Shown here in pieces: positions 43,201 to 52,625 of a stretch of DNA of 64,000 nt (its first letter is position 1; each line of letters starts with the position of its first letter). The DNA comes from Catenovulum sp052056295 (lineage in GTDB: Bacteria; Pseudomonadota; Gammaproteobacteria; Enterobacterales; Alteromonadaceae). Location: positions 124,001-188,000 of the forward strand of contig NZ_CP182494.1 of assembly GCF_052056295.1 (NCBI RefSeq). The letters are read 5' to 3'. The translations under genes were made by a program, and so were the position numbers. Below the pieces are notes generated by a model. That model was not told the origin of the DNA, did no database searches, and was given only the letters and a program-made list of their open reading frames with translations.

Positions 43201-44558
43201 TGACAAGCTGATGTTTGATACTCAAACTAATTCAACTCGTTCAACTGACATGCGTGACTTTGGTGGTGACTTCTCTCCATATGCCATGGCAAACTTCCGA
43301 GTTTGGTTGTCGAAAAAGTATAGCAGTGCACAGTTAGCTTCTATGGGGGTTAGCGATGTGAATACCTTCGATTATGGTGCATATTTACGCGCGCAAGGGG
43401 TAACTCATACTGATTGGTCTAATGCAGGTGATACCATTTCTGGCAATATCCCAATGTTAGAAGATTTCATCTACTTTAACCGTGATGTTTGGAACCAAAT
43501 TCGCCGAAGTATTAGAATACATTCGTGTGCAACGACCTAATATTGAAATTGGTGCAAGTACCCACTTGTTTGAGTCGCGTGGTTATATCTTCAATGAAAA
43601 CATCACTTTCTTATCTGGTGAATTGAACTTAGGTGCAAGAACCAGTATTGCTGAGTTACCAACTAACATACTTGTACACTTAAAAGGTGCTCAAGCAGTT
43701 GATAAAACTTTAGCTTACTTCCCTTATCCGTGGGAGTTTGACGAGTTACGTATTCAAAACGCACCGCGTTTTGGTCGTGGTTGGGTTGCGCAAGCTTATG
43801 CTTACGGCGGCTTATTCTCTATTCCTGCTAACGTATGGGTAGGTGGCGAGGTTTGGACTTGGTCACCAGGTGCGGATAACTATCGTGATATCTATCAATT
43901 TGTTCGAGCGCAAGCTAACTTGTTAGATGGTTACACTTCGTATGCGAAAGCAGGTTATGTACACGCTATGTACTCATCAATGAAAGCCGGTTTTATTGAC
44001 GGTGGGAACCAAGTGCAATCAAGCGTGAAAATTTTAACTGAAGATAACATAAACTTTGATATGTTGGTATTTGGTGATGCTGGTTACCCAGTTGTACCGC
44101 GCCAAGCTGACTTTGATAAGTTTGACCACATTTTCTACGACGGCGACTTAAACTACTTAACGCCAGAACAGCGAGCTGTATTAGATGCGCAAGGCAGCAA
44201 AGTTAGACACATTGGTCAGCGTGGCACCATTGCAGGTTTACAAATTAACGTAAGCATTAACGGCAGTGTTGCAAACGAAACTGTATCTGCGGTATCTCGT
44301 ATCCACGAAACAGATGCGTCTGCGCCATATGTTATGCACTTAATTAATCGTCCATTTGCGGGTGGCGTAACACCTATCTTAAACAATGTTGAAGTGGCAA
44401 TTCCTGCAAGTTATTTCCCACAAGGAGTAACTGCAGCGAAATTACACTTACCAGACGGTTCAAGCTCAACAGTTGCGGTTTCGACCAATGCAAATGGTGA
44501 TGCAGTAGTGTCTGTTAGTAACCTTGAAGTTTGGGGTATTTTAGAATTAGCTCACTAA
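40262..44558 (+). pseudogene. GH86 beta-agarase, multidomain, interrupted by a one-base frameshift
   Basis: A secreted endo-agarase. Order: signal peptide (1-26), CBM6-like (about 28-160), thrombospondin type-3 calcium repeat, CBM6-like (about 212-345), three further type-3 repeats (DxDNDGVxxxxDxCP), PA14-like domain (about 500-640), CBM6-like (about 665-800), then the GH86 catalytic domain. The first frame stops at 43540 after DVWNQ, and the catalytic domain continues in another frame (FAEVLEYIRVQRPN) to 44558. Removing one A of the AAA at 43497-43499 restores a single 1431-residue protein and the expected VWNQFAEVLEYI. The start is the ATG at 40262, six bases after GGAG. Either an assembly error or a recent real mutation. 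Confidence 0.88.
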
Positions 44559-44584
44559 TTTCTTAAAATTTATTAAAGGTTGTT

Positions 44585-44608
44585 AAGGGCTTCATTTGAA
44601 GCCCTTTT
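44585..44608 (+). terminator. intrinsic terminator after GH86
   Basis: AAGGGCTTC (44585-44593) pairs with GAAGCCCTT (44598-44606), 4-base loop, T-run overlapping the 3' arm. Confidence 0.9.
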
Positions 44609-44612
44609 GTGT

Positions 44613-44679
44613 TTAACTTAACCTTAGCTGCGCGTAAGCAGAGTTGAAGTAAATTTATGCGCAGCTGAGGTTAACTTAA
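44613..44679. repeat. 21-bp imperfect inverted repeat just before xdhC ribosome site
   Basis: The left arm at 44613-44633 and the right arm at 44659-44679 pair in 19 of 21 positions around a 25-base loop; the core is AGCTGCGC/GCGCAGCT. The right arm ends two bases before the GGAG of xdhC. Possible regulatory stem or remnant of a small repeat element. Confidence 0.65.
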
Positions 44680-44691
44680 TTGGAGCTTTGC

Positions 44692-45696
44692 ATGACTAAC
44701 CAATTAACAGAGTTATTAAATAATTGGTATCAAAAAAAAGACCAATACCAATGGGTGTTGGGCACTATTATTGAAACTCAAGGCTCGTCATATCGCAAAG
44801 CAGGCGCCATGTTATTTATTAATAACCTTGGCCAATATTTTGGCCTGCTTAGTGGTGGTTGTTTAGAAGCCGACATAATGCGCCAAGCGCAAATAGTAAT
44901 GGATAAACAACAGGCCATGGTGATCCAATACGATATGCGTGAAGAAGATGATATCAGTTGGAAGCTTGGCATAGGCTGTGGCGGTATGGTGCGAATATTA
45001 TTGCAACCTGTTAATTCACAAAACCACTATCATGATTTACCAATGTTATTGGAGTTGTTGCAAGGCAGACAAAGCGTTAGCTATCAAATAAATCTCGCAG
45101 CGCCAGATAAATCCAATTTGGCAGTGGTTAACAACCCTACCGATAGCCACAAAACATCTACCCAAAGTGATGTACTAAATATCCAATTAAAACCCGTCCC
45201 GCATATAGCGATATTTGGTGCTGGCATAGATGCGAGGCCACTCGTGGCTATGGCTGGAAACTTAGGTTGGCAGATAACTTTAATTGATCACAGAAGCAAC
45301 AACGCGCGTGCGCAATATTTTACCGCGGCAAGCCAAATTATTCGTCAAGCACCAGAACAGTTGGCAGAACATCAACTGCTGCACAATATAGACGCAGCTG
45401 TGGTGATGGGACATAACCTGGAATTTGATGCCGCAGCTTTGGCTGTTTTGCAACAATCAAGCGCTAAATATATAGGTTTATTAGGGCCAAGCCACCGCAA
45501 AGACAAAGTACTCAAACATGCACAGTTACAAGAAACATCTATGCCAATTTATGGCCCTATCGGCTTAAACATAGGTGGTGAATTGCCTGAATCCATCGCA
45601 TTAGCAATATTGGCAGAAATACATGCTGTATTGGAACAGCAAAACGCACACCCTTTGTCGGTAGAGCTCGACTTTAAAGCCATTCAAACACTGTAA
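44692..45696 (+). CDS. xdhC: XdhC/CoxI-family molybdenum cofactor maturation protein
   Basis: A 334-residue cytosolic protein. N-terminal XdhC/CoxI domain: ETQGSSYRKAGAMLF and LSGGCLEADI are the family signature. C-terminal Rossmann-like domain begins at HIAIFGAGIDARPLVAMA and continues through AAVVMGHNLEFD and YIGLLGP. It loads or sulfurates molybdenum cofactor for xanthine-dehydrogenase-type enzymes, so its client should be the hydroxylase at 37083-39799, from which the GH86 gene separates it. The ATG at 44692 follows GGAG by six bases; a TTG at 44680 is less likely. Confidence 0.93.
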   Translation: MTNQLTELLNNWYQKKDQYQWVLGTIIETQGSSYRKAGAMLFINNLGQYFGLLSGGCLEADIMRQAQIVMDKQQAMVIQYDMREEDDISWKLGIGCGGMVRILLQPVNSQNHYHDLPMLLELLQGRQSVSYQINLAAPDKSNLAVVNNPTDSHKTSTQSDVLNIQLKPVPHIAIFGAGIDARPLVAMAGNLGWQITLIDHRSNNARAQYFTAASQIIRQAPEQLAEHQLLHNIDAAVVMGHNLEFDAAALAVLQQSSAKYIGLLGPSHRKDKVLKHAQLQETSMPIYGPIGLNIGGELPESIALAILAEIHAVLEQQNAHPLSVELDFKAIQTL

Positions 45697-45739
45697 ATAG
45701 AACTGACCAGAGGTTAATAAATTTAACGTACTTAAATTT

Positions 45740-45758
45740 ATTGTTAACAATAAACATT
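45740..45758. promoter_or_regulatory. GntR-regulon operator upstream of TRAP genes
   Basis: ATTGTTAACAATAAACATT has the perfect 12-bp core and ATTGT-N9-ACATT. It ends 52 bp before the DctP start. Confidence 0.75.
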
Positions 45759-45810
45759 TTTATGGTAGCATCAATGATAATTTTTTAAATTGATATGTGA
45801 TGACTCTATT

Positions 45811-46797
45811 ATGAAAAAGGTATTTTTCGTTTTATTGACTGTATTGTGCATGCCAGTTGTAAACGCCTCTGAGCGCTTATTGTGGGGACATGTATACGAA
45901 ACTAGTGAACCCTTGCACAAATGGGCTGTGTGGGCGGCAGAGCAAATAAAAATTAAAAGTGAAGGACGGATTGAAATTGATATTTTCCCTATTTCAATTT
46001 TGGGCAAAGAAGCTGAACTTAACGAAAGTTTAAGTTTAGGTGTGGTTGATATTATTTATACAGGCACTAGTTTTGCGGCACAGCTTTCACCTTCACTGGC
46101 AATTGCGGATTTACCATATGTATTTGACGGTTATTCGCATTGGCAAGCTTTTAACCAGAGTGATTTGTTAGTTAATTTAGCTAACAATTACGCGAGTGCA
46201 ACAAACGGAAATCAAATACTTGGTAACAGCTATTACGGCCAGCGACACGTTACTTCTAACAAGCCGATTGTCGATTTAGCTGGCATGCAAAATTTAAAAA
46301 TACGCGTACCTAACGCCAGTATTTTTAAAGAGTTTCCATTAGCCGTCGGCGCAAACCCAACACCTATTGCCTTCTCTGAAGTGTATATGGCACTACAACA
46401 AGGTGTTGTTGATGCACAAGAAAATCCATTGCCGACGATAAAAGCGAAAAAGCTTTTTGAAGTACAAAAGCATATCAATCTAACTGGCCATTTAATGGGC
46501 TCTATTCTTACTATTGTCAGTAGTTATCGATGGAATAAATTACCGGAGCAAGATAAAAAAATTGTCCAGGCTGTGTTGCAACAAGCCGCTGAAAAAGTGA
46601 GTGAAGAAACCCGTAATAACGAACTCGCGTTGATTAATTGGTTTCAACAAAACGGCATCAGTGTTAATCAAGTTGACACACAAAGTTTACGCCAAGCAAC
46701 ATTAAAACGACACGCGCCTTATATAACAAAAGTCGGCCGTGAAAACTATCAGCAACTTATTGCGCTTAATCCAGAAAATAACGCGGGAGTTAAATAA
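45811..46797 (+). CDS. dctP: TRAP transporter solute-binding protein (DctP family)
   Basis: A 328-residue exported binding protein; signal peptide KKVFFVLLTVLCMPVVNA. DctP-type features include LLWGHVYETSEPLHKWA at the start, LKIRVPNASIFKEF with the Arg that usually pairs with a carboxylate ligand, and ALQQGVVDAQENPLPTI. TRAP systems import organic acids with sodium, so an acidic sugar or keto acid is the likely ligand. It heads a dctP-dctQ-dctM operon behind a perfect-core operator. I take the ATG at 45811, which fits the signal peptide; the ribosome site is weak. Confidence 0.93.
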   Translation: MKKVFFVLLTVLCMPVVNASERLLWGHVYETSEPLHKWAVWAAEQIKIKSEGRIEIDIFPISILGKEAELNESLSLGVVDIIYTGTSFAAQLSPSLAIADLPYVFDGYSHWQAFNQSDLLVNLANNYASATNGNQILGNSYYGQRHVTSNKPIVDLAGMQNLKIRVPNASIFKEFPLAVGANPTPIAFSEVYMALQQGVVDAQENPLPTIKAKKLFEVQKHINLTGHLMGSILTIVSSYRWNKLPEQDKKIVQAVLQQAAEKVSEETRNNELALINWFQQNGISVNQVDTQSLRQATLKRHAPYITKVGRENYQQLIALNPENNAGVK

Positions 46798-46799
46798 AG

Positions 46800-47300
46800 A
46801 TGGACACTGCAGAACTCGAACAAAAAGTAATATCGTTAAAACAACTGCATATGGAAGACTGGATAAGCTTAATCATTTTCTGGGGACTCGCTATTATTTT
46901 ATTTAGCCAGTTTTTCAGTCGCTATGTATTTAACTTTCCGTTAGGTTGGTCTGAAGAAGTGAGCCGTTATCTGCTTATTTTATTGGCGTTTGCGGGCGCT
47001 TGCATCGCCAGTCGCAACCAAGCGCATATCGCCATGACGTTATTCCATCGTTGGTTGCCGAAAAAATCGCTCGGTAAACTGCATATGGTTATTGAATGTT
47101 TTAACTGTGTGGTTATTTGTCTGCTGGCATATTTTTGTTGGCAAATTATTCCATTGATTTCACCGCATTCATTGGCTTCGTTGCCATTATCACTTACCTG
47201 GGTATATGCGCTTTTATTGGTATTTTTGTTCGCTATGCTGGCTCGTACACTGCGTATTGTGCTTGTTACCCCATACAAACACCAAACACAGGGGCTATAA
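46800..47300 (+). CDS. dctQ: TRAP transporter small permease (DctQ family)
   Basis: A 166-residue inner-membrane protein with four hydrophobic segments (about residues 20-42, 55-75, 95-118, 135-155) and the family motif RYVFNFPLGWSEEVSRYLL. It starts 2 bp after the dctP stop and ends 4 bp before dctM. It joins with DctM to form the transporter. Confidence 0.93.
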   Translation: MDTAELEQKVISLKQLHMEDWISLIIFWGLAIILFSQFFSRYVFNFPLGWSEEVSRYLLILLAFAGACIASRNQAHIAMTLFHRWLPKKSLGKLHMVIECFNCVVICLLAYFCWQIIPLISPHSLASLPLSLTWVYALLLVFLFAMLARTLRIVLVTPYKHQTQGL

Positions 47301-47304
47301 AAAC

Positions 47305-48585
47305 ATGGTCATCGCAGTTTTATTTATTTCGTTACTTGTGCTGATTATGCTTGGCACCCCAGTCGCTTTTGCATTAATTGCTTCTGCTTTATTGGCTATT
47401 TTAGTTGATGGTCAACTACCAGAGTTGGTGGTGATGCACCGTATGGTTGCTGGTATCAATAGTTTTCCATTGTTGTCGATTCCATTTTTTGTATTTGCTG
47501 GCGCGTTAATGAACGCATCTGGCATTACTCAGCGTATTTTCGATTTTGCCAACTCTTTGGTCGGTTGGTTAAGAGGTGGTTTGGGTCATGTAAATGTAGG
47601 TGCTTCGGTATTGTTTGCTGGTATGTCTGGTGCTGCTGTTGCCGACGCAGGTGGGTTAGGCGCAATTGAAGTAAAAGCTATGCGTGATAAAGGTTACGAC
47701 GCAGGTTTTGCTGTAGGTATTACCGCTGCTTCATCGACCATAGGGCCAATTATTCCACCAAGTTTACCTATTATTATTTATGGTGTAATGGCATCAGCTT
47801 CTATCGGCCAATTATTTGCCGCAGGTTTAATTCCGGGTTTGTTAATGGCACTCGGTTTAATGATTATGATTGCTTGGTACGCAAGAAAGCGCAATTACCC
47901 AAAAGATGCCGGATTTTCTATTAATAAAACCATAGTGACTTTTAAATCGGCATTTTTATCGCTGATGACGCCTGTGATCATAATAGGTGGAATATTATTT
48001 GGTGTGTTTACTGCAACCGAAGCTGCGGTTGCTGCTAGCGCTTATGCTTTAGTTTTAAGTTCAGTTGTCTATAAAACGCTGACGTTTAAACAGCTGGTTA
48101 ATATAAGCTTAGAAACCATAGAGACAACCAGTATCATTTTGTTAATTATCGCCGGGGCATCAATTTTCTCTTGGGTATTAACCACTCAACAAATCACTGA
48201 ATTATTTACTCAATGGATGTTAGGTTTTACCCAAAACAAAACCCTGTTGCTGCTATTGATGGTGCTCATTCTATTTATCGTTGGTTGTTTTATGGAAACC
48301 ATAGCCGCCATCACAATTTTAACGCCGATATTATTGCCAATAGCCGTCAGCTTAGGCATAGATCCTGTGCACTTTGGCATTATTATGGTGCTTAATTTAA
48401 TGATGGGTTTGTTAACCCCGCCTGTCGGTATGGTGTTGTACGTATTGTCACGCGTGACTAAAGTACCATTCGAAACCTGCACAAAAGCCACACTGCCTTT
48501 TTTAATACCACTGCTATTGGTTTTAATCTTAGTGACATTTATTCCTGAATTGTCCTTGTGGTTGCCGTCCGTTTTGTACAAATAG
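47305..48585 (+). CDS. dctM: TRAP transporter large permease (DctM family)
   Basis: A 426-residue polytopic inner-membrane protein, the ion-coupled channel subunit. Typical segments are GINSFPLLSIPFFVFAGALM, MSGAAVADAGGLGAIE, SSTIGPIIPPSLPIIIYG and the C-terminal LTPPVGMVLYVLS. The start at 47305 follows AGGGG; the frame is open upstream into dctQ but that part would be non-hydrophobic and unlike the family. With dctP and dctQ it makes a complete TRAP system inside the agar regulon. Confidence 0.93.
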   Translation: MVIAVLFISLLVLIMLGTPVAFALIASALLAILVDGQLPELVVMHRMVAGINSFPLLSIPFFVFAGALMNASGITQRIFDFANSLVGWLRGGLGHVNVGASVLFAGMSGAAVADAGGLGAIEVKAMRDKGYDAGFAVGITAASSTIGPIIPPSLPIIIYGVMASASIGQLFAAGLIPGLLMALGLMIMIAWYARKRNYPKDAGFSINKTIVTFKSAFLSLMTPVIIIGGILFGVFTATEAAVAASAYALVLSSVVYKTLTFKQLVNISLETIETTSIILLIIAGASIFSWVLTTQQITELFTQWMLGFTQNKTLLLLLMVLILFIVGCFMETIAAITILTPILLPIAVSLGIDPVHFGIIMVLNLMMGLLTPPVGMVLYVLSRVTKVPFETCTKATLPFLIPLLLVLILVTFIPELSLWLPSVLYK

Positions 48586-48610
48586 AAGCGACCAGTTTAC
48601 TTTTTAACAA

Positions 48611-48640
48611 GACCAATATGCCGTTCAAGGTATATTGGTC
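48611..48640 (+). terminator. hairpin after TRAP operon
   Basis: GACCAATAT (48611-48619) pairs with ATATTGGTC (48632-48640), 12-base loop, T-rich sequence after. Weak terminator candidate. Confidence 0.45.
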
Positions 48641-48749
48641 AGTGTTTGTTTCTCAGTCTATCATTATAGTTTTTAACATATTGTGCGAGAAAAGTTTAAA
48701 GCTGCACATTAAATGTATTTTTTTTGTAAATAATACTTGCATACAGTAG

Positions 48750-48768
48750 ATTGTTGACAATATACTGT
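48750..48768. promoter_or_regulatory. GntR-regulon operator upstream of TonB receptor
   Basis: ATTGTTGACAATATACTGT matches the 12-bp core with one change and the full site in 15 of 19. It ends 86 bp before the receptor start. Confidence 0.65.
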
Positions 48769-48854
48769 GTCTATGTTGTTTGTGTTCTGTCTTTTGGGTG
48801 TGTCAGAACATGACTGTCAGCATAAATTGGTAAGATCCTTAGCGGAGATAAAAG

Positions 48855-51800
48855 ATGTCAACAATGAACAAACGATTTAAATTAAGTGCGCTGTCACTAG
48901 CCTTGCTGTCTTATAATATGCAAGCTTATGCAGCTGAAGAAGAATCAAAAGAAAAAGAACAAGAAGAAGATGTTGAAGTTATTGAAATTAAAGGCTTTAG
49001 AGGAAGTTTGGCTAAGTCAATTAACGACAAGCGTTTCTCAAAAAACATCGCCGATACAATTAATGCAGAAGACGTTGGTAAAAACGCCGACCAAAATATT
49101 GCTGACGCATTAGGCCGAGTTACTGGTGTATCAATAGTTAGCCGTGATGGTGAAGGCGCTCAAGTAACCATTCGTGGTGCTTCTTCTCAACAGAATAATA
49201 TTACCTTAAATGGTCAGCAGTTAACGTCAACTGACTTCAGCCAAGCAGTTGATTTAAGCTCGTTTTCAGCAGATATCCTTTCTCGTTTAGAAGTCGTTAA
49301 AACTTCTAGTGCCGACCATGATGAAGGTTCATTGGGTGGTAGTGTTAACCTAGTGACAATTCGCCCTTTAAATCGAGATGCTACTCGAACAGGTGAAATT
49401 CAAGGTCGATTTAATGATTTGGCTGAAGAAGAAGATTATAAGGTTCAATTTACGGTTACCGAAAAGTTTCTTGATGATACTTTAGGTGTCGCTTTTACCG
49501 CGTACAACGAAACCAATCATATTCGCCGTGACCAATATCGAGTTGACAATTTTGTTGAGTCATTAGATTTTCTCGCGGCTACAGATCAAAATGGCAATGT
49601 TTTAAATAATGTTCGCGGTATTACTCATTCAGCAACTATGTATGAATTGATTCGTAATAATACTGATAGAACGGGTATGACATTAGGTTTGCAATGGTTA
49701 CCTGGTGATGCCACTGAAGTTATGTTTGATGTAACTTACAGTCAGCAAGATTATGAACAAACGCTAGACGGTTTGCGTACACGCTTAGGTTCAAGTGCAG
49801 GTTTTGTAGAAGGGGAGTTAAATGTACCTAACTATAGTAAAAATGCAGAGTACACTTCTCCATTTACCGATAACTTTGCCGATTGGATTGGCATAGACAC
49901 AAATACTAATACATTAACGAAAAATGTGGGGCGTTTTGGTCAAGGGGATATTACTCGTTCTGATGGCGGTGATAAACAAAGTAATTTAAGCACCACCTTG
50001 GATATTAAACACTCTTTCACCGATGAATTGGAGATGAGCGTTAAACTTGGTTACTCGCGCAGTAAATCTGACAGTATTCCAGACAATGCTTACACTAATA
50101 TGCAGAACTTCCATCAAGTGCCTTCGCCTTTATTGTTCCGAGCGGGTGAGAATGTCGTACCTGTAGGTTATGATTGTTCAGCTGGTAATTGTGAAATCGT
50201 TGCTGGTAATACTGTTAGTAATTTAGGCACACATGTTAGTTCAGAAGGTTATGTCGATGATGAAGGTATAGCTCGAGCTGGTTGGTGGGATAATACTAAT
50301 GTATTAACTGGTTTTAATCCTGCTGACTCAAAAACTTTTCATTTAGGCTTCATTTCAACTAAAGATGTAACTGTTCAAGATGAGCTTGCGAATGCTCAAA
50401 TTGATTTTGACTGGTATGCAGACTTAGGTCCAATTACAACGCTTGAATTTGGGGTTAAATTAAGTCAACGCGAAAAGTTTGTTGACAACCAAAACTACCG
50501 CTTTTCTTCGTCTAATCAAACTGCTGTGTTTGAAGATCCACAAACTGGTGAGAAATTTATTATTCAAGCAGGTGGTTTGGCTGACATTCGAGCAAACTTG
50601 ATTGCAAGAGATGAGGGGTTGGGCGTAGATGATTTTATGCAAACCTTAGGTTATGAATCAAACTACATTACTAATGGTTTTGTTCCAATTGATATTAAAG
50701 CGGCACGAGATCTAATTTTAAGTGCAGAAGACACTGTTTACAACGTTGATAACACCGAAACGCGTAAAACAAATTTGGATACACAGGCGTTATATCTTAA
50801 AACCAATTTTGAGTTGTTAGATGGTCGTTTAACTGGTGATTTTGGTGTTCGTTACGTTAGAACTGAAGTTGAAACCGAAGGTTTCGCTGGTATGTCTAAA
50901 TTCACCCACCGCGATTTCAATTTAGGTCGTGAGTTTGAATACAAAGACCTTATTAACTTACGCAATAAATCCTTGCCCGAGTGTTACGATGTGGGTGGTC
51001 GAGAGCTTGGTTATGAGAAAAAATTCAGCCGTGTTGATGGTTTAGGTTGGGATACATCATCAGGAACTGATCCGTCTCAATGGACAAAAATTCCTGCTCA
51101 AGGCGCCTGTCACGATCCGCTTTATGCTGATTGGTTTGAAGTGAAATCAGCAGATCCAAGTGCGGTTGTATATCCTGATGATTGGGCTGATGCGAGCCTA
51201 CGCGGAGCAGATTTACCTGCTATTGGTTGGGACACTATGTGGCGTTATGCTCGAATAGACGGTTCACATTTCAATGAGTTTGGTGACGCAAGCTTGCAAT
51301 CAGCTCCGTGGGTATTGGATCCAAATGCCGCGATTAACGCCAATGATACAGTTGCATTTGTACCAAATGAAGTTAGAGATACCAGTGTGCTTTCTATCCC
51401 GACAAAAGGTACACATACTTATACAAATTTGTTACCTAGTTTGAATCTAAATTATGCATTTAGTGATGAATTAGTTGGTCGATTTGCAGTGTCAAAAACC
51501 ATGACTCGCCCAGAAATTGATCAGTTAAGACCCGGTTTTTCAATGAACCAGAATACTTACTGGTCTGGTACTGATTCTAATGTTGGCAGTAAGTTGACTA
51601 TGTTCAATACTAAGTTAGAGCCTCTAGAATCAAATAACATTGATATTTCATTAGAGTGGTACTTCAATCCAACGTCTATGTTGAGTGTAGCTATCTACCA
51701 AAAAGACATGAAAAACTTTACCGATACAGTAAATGACCTGTATTACATTCGTGACTTCACTAAAGATGAGGGCCCTGTTGATAGCAGCACACTTAAGTTA

Positions 51801-52571
51801 GCAAGAGCTACTTTGGAAGATGAAGATGATGCATTATTACAAGACTGTTTATCTTTAATCGGTGTTGCTGATTATCCGTTTAATACCAGCACCCCTCACG
51901 CCCTTACTAATAACTATGACTTATTGTGTGATACCTATAATGTTGCAGAATACGTAAATGGTGATGGCGCAAAAATTACTGGTATAGAATTAGGTTATTC
52001 ACAAACTTATGATTTCTTACCAGGATTCTTAAGTGGTTTAGGTGTTTCAGCGAACTACACCTATCAAAAATCTCAGTATGATACTGATTATGCTGATGCA
52101 GAGAAAACCATCAAATTACCAGAGTATCCGGTGGCCGATACGCCGGAGCACACGTATAACTTTACAACTTTCTGGGAACAAGACGGCAATCAAATTCGTT
52201 TAAGTTACCGCGGCACAACTGACACTTTAGTTGGTATTGATTGGAATACTGGCTTAAATGGTCGAACGTGGAATCAAGGTAGCTTATGGAATGAAGGTCG
52301 AGATTCATTAGATTTATCTGCAACTTATAAGGTTAATGACAATGTATCTATCAGTTTCCAAGCAGTTAACTTATTAGACTCGGAATACCGCCAATATTTC
52401 ACCAGCCGTACTTTGCCTGTTGAGAAGATCGCTGCTGATAACGAGTTAGGATATACCTATGCGGAATACAACGAAGGTAACCCTCTAGAAGGGGAAGCAC
52501 CTAAGTCACGTACCTATGTTAATTACAAAACAGGTACAACGTATCGTTTAGGTGTTCGAGTTAACTTTTAA
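48855..52571 (+). CDS. large TonB-dependent receptor
   Basis: A 1238-residue outer-membrane transporter, longer than the 904-residue copy at 1430. After the signal peptide (residues 1-25) comes a very acidic Glu/Lys stretch, then VEVIEIKGFRGSL as the TonB-box region, plug hallmarks AEDVGKNADQNIADALGRVTGV and VTIRGASSQQNNITLNG, and a barrel ending YRLGVRVNF. It is followed 54 bp later by a carbohydrate-binding lipoprotein gene and preceded by an operator. It is the best candidate for the main agaro-oligosaccharide importer. Confidence 0.95.
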   Translation: MSTMNKRFKLSALSLALLSYNMQAYAAEEESKEKEQEEDVEVIEIKGFRGSLAKSINDKRFSKNIADTINAEDVGKNADQNIADALGRVTGVSIVSRDGEGAQVTIRGASSQQNNITLNGQQLTSTDFSQAVDLSSFSADILSRLEVVKTSSADHDEGSLGGSVNLVTIRPLNRDATRTGEIQGRFNDLAEEEDYKVQFTVTEKFLDDTLGVAFTAYNETNHIRRDQYRVDNFVESLDFLAATDQNGNVLNNVRGITHSATMYELIRNNTDRTGMTLGLQWLPGDATEVMFDVTYSQQDYEQTLDGLRTRLGSSAGFVEGELNVPNYSKNAEYTSPFTDNFADWIGIDTNTNTLTKNVGRFGQGDITRSDGGDKQSNLSTTLDIKHSFTDELEMSVKLGYSRSKSDSIPDNAYTNMQNFHQVPSPLLFRAGENVVPVGYDCSAGNCEIVAGNTVSNLGTHVSSEGYVDDEGIARAGWWDNTNVLTGFNPADSKTFHLGFISTKDVTVQDELANAQIDFDWYADLGPITTLEFGVKLSQREKFVDNQNYRFSSSNQTAVFEDPQTGEKFIIQAGGLADIRANLIARDEGLGVDDFMQTLGYESNYITNGFVPIDIKAARDLILSAEDTVYNVDNTETRKTNLDTQALYLKTNFELLDGRLTGDFGVRYVRTEVETEGFAGMSKFTHRDFNLGREFEYKDLINLRNKSLPECYDVGGRELGYEKKFSRVDGLGWDTSSGTDPSQWTKIPAQGACHDPLYADWFEVKSADPSAVVYPDDWADASLRGADLPAIGWDTMWRYARIDGSHFNEFGDASLQSAPWVLDPNAAINANDTVAFVPNEVRDTSVLSIPTKGTHTYTNLLPSLNLNYAFSDELVGRFAVSKTMTRPEIDQLRPGFSMNQNTYWSGTDSNVGSKLTMFNTKLEPLESNNIDISLEWYFNPTSMLSVAIYQKDMKNFTDTVNDLYYIRDFTKDEGPVDSSTLKLARATLEDEDDALLQDCLSLIGVADYPFNTSTPHALTNNYDLLCDTYNVAEYVNGDGAKITGIELGYSQTYDFLPGFLSGLGVSANYTYQKSQYDTDYADAEKTIKLPEYPVADTPEHTYNFTTFWEQDGNQIRLSYRGTTDTLVGIDWNTGLNGRTWNQGSLWNEGRDSLDLSATYKVNDNVSISFQAVNLLDSEYRQYFTSRTLPVEKIAADNELGYTYAEYNEGNPLEGEAPKSRTYVNYKTGTTYRLGVRVNF

Positions 52572-52625
52572 GAATTAATTGTGTGGGCCTATATGGCTCA
52601 CATATTAAAGAATGGTGTAAAGCAT

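Noticed and set aside
43482..43560. Programmed frameshift in the GH86 gene
   Set aside because: No classical slippery heptamer (such as A AAA AAG) or strong downstream stem is seen; the extra A in a short run is better explained by mutation or sequencing error.
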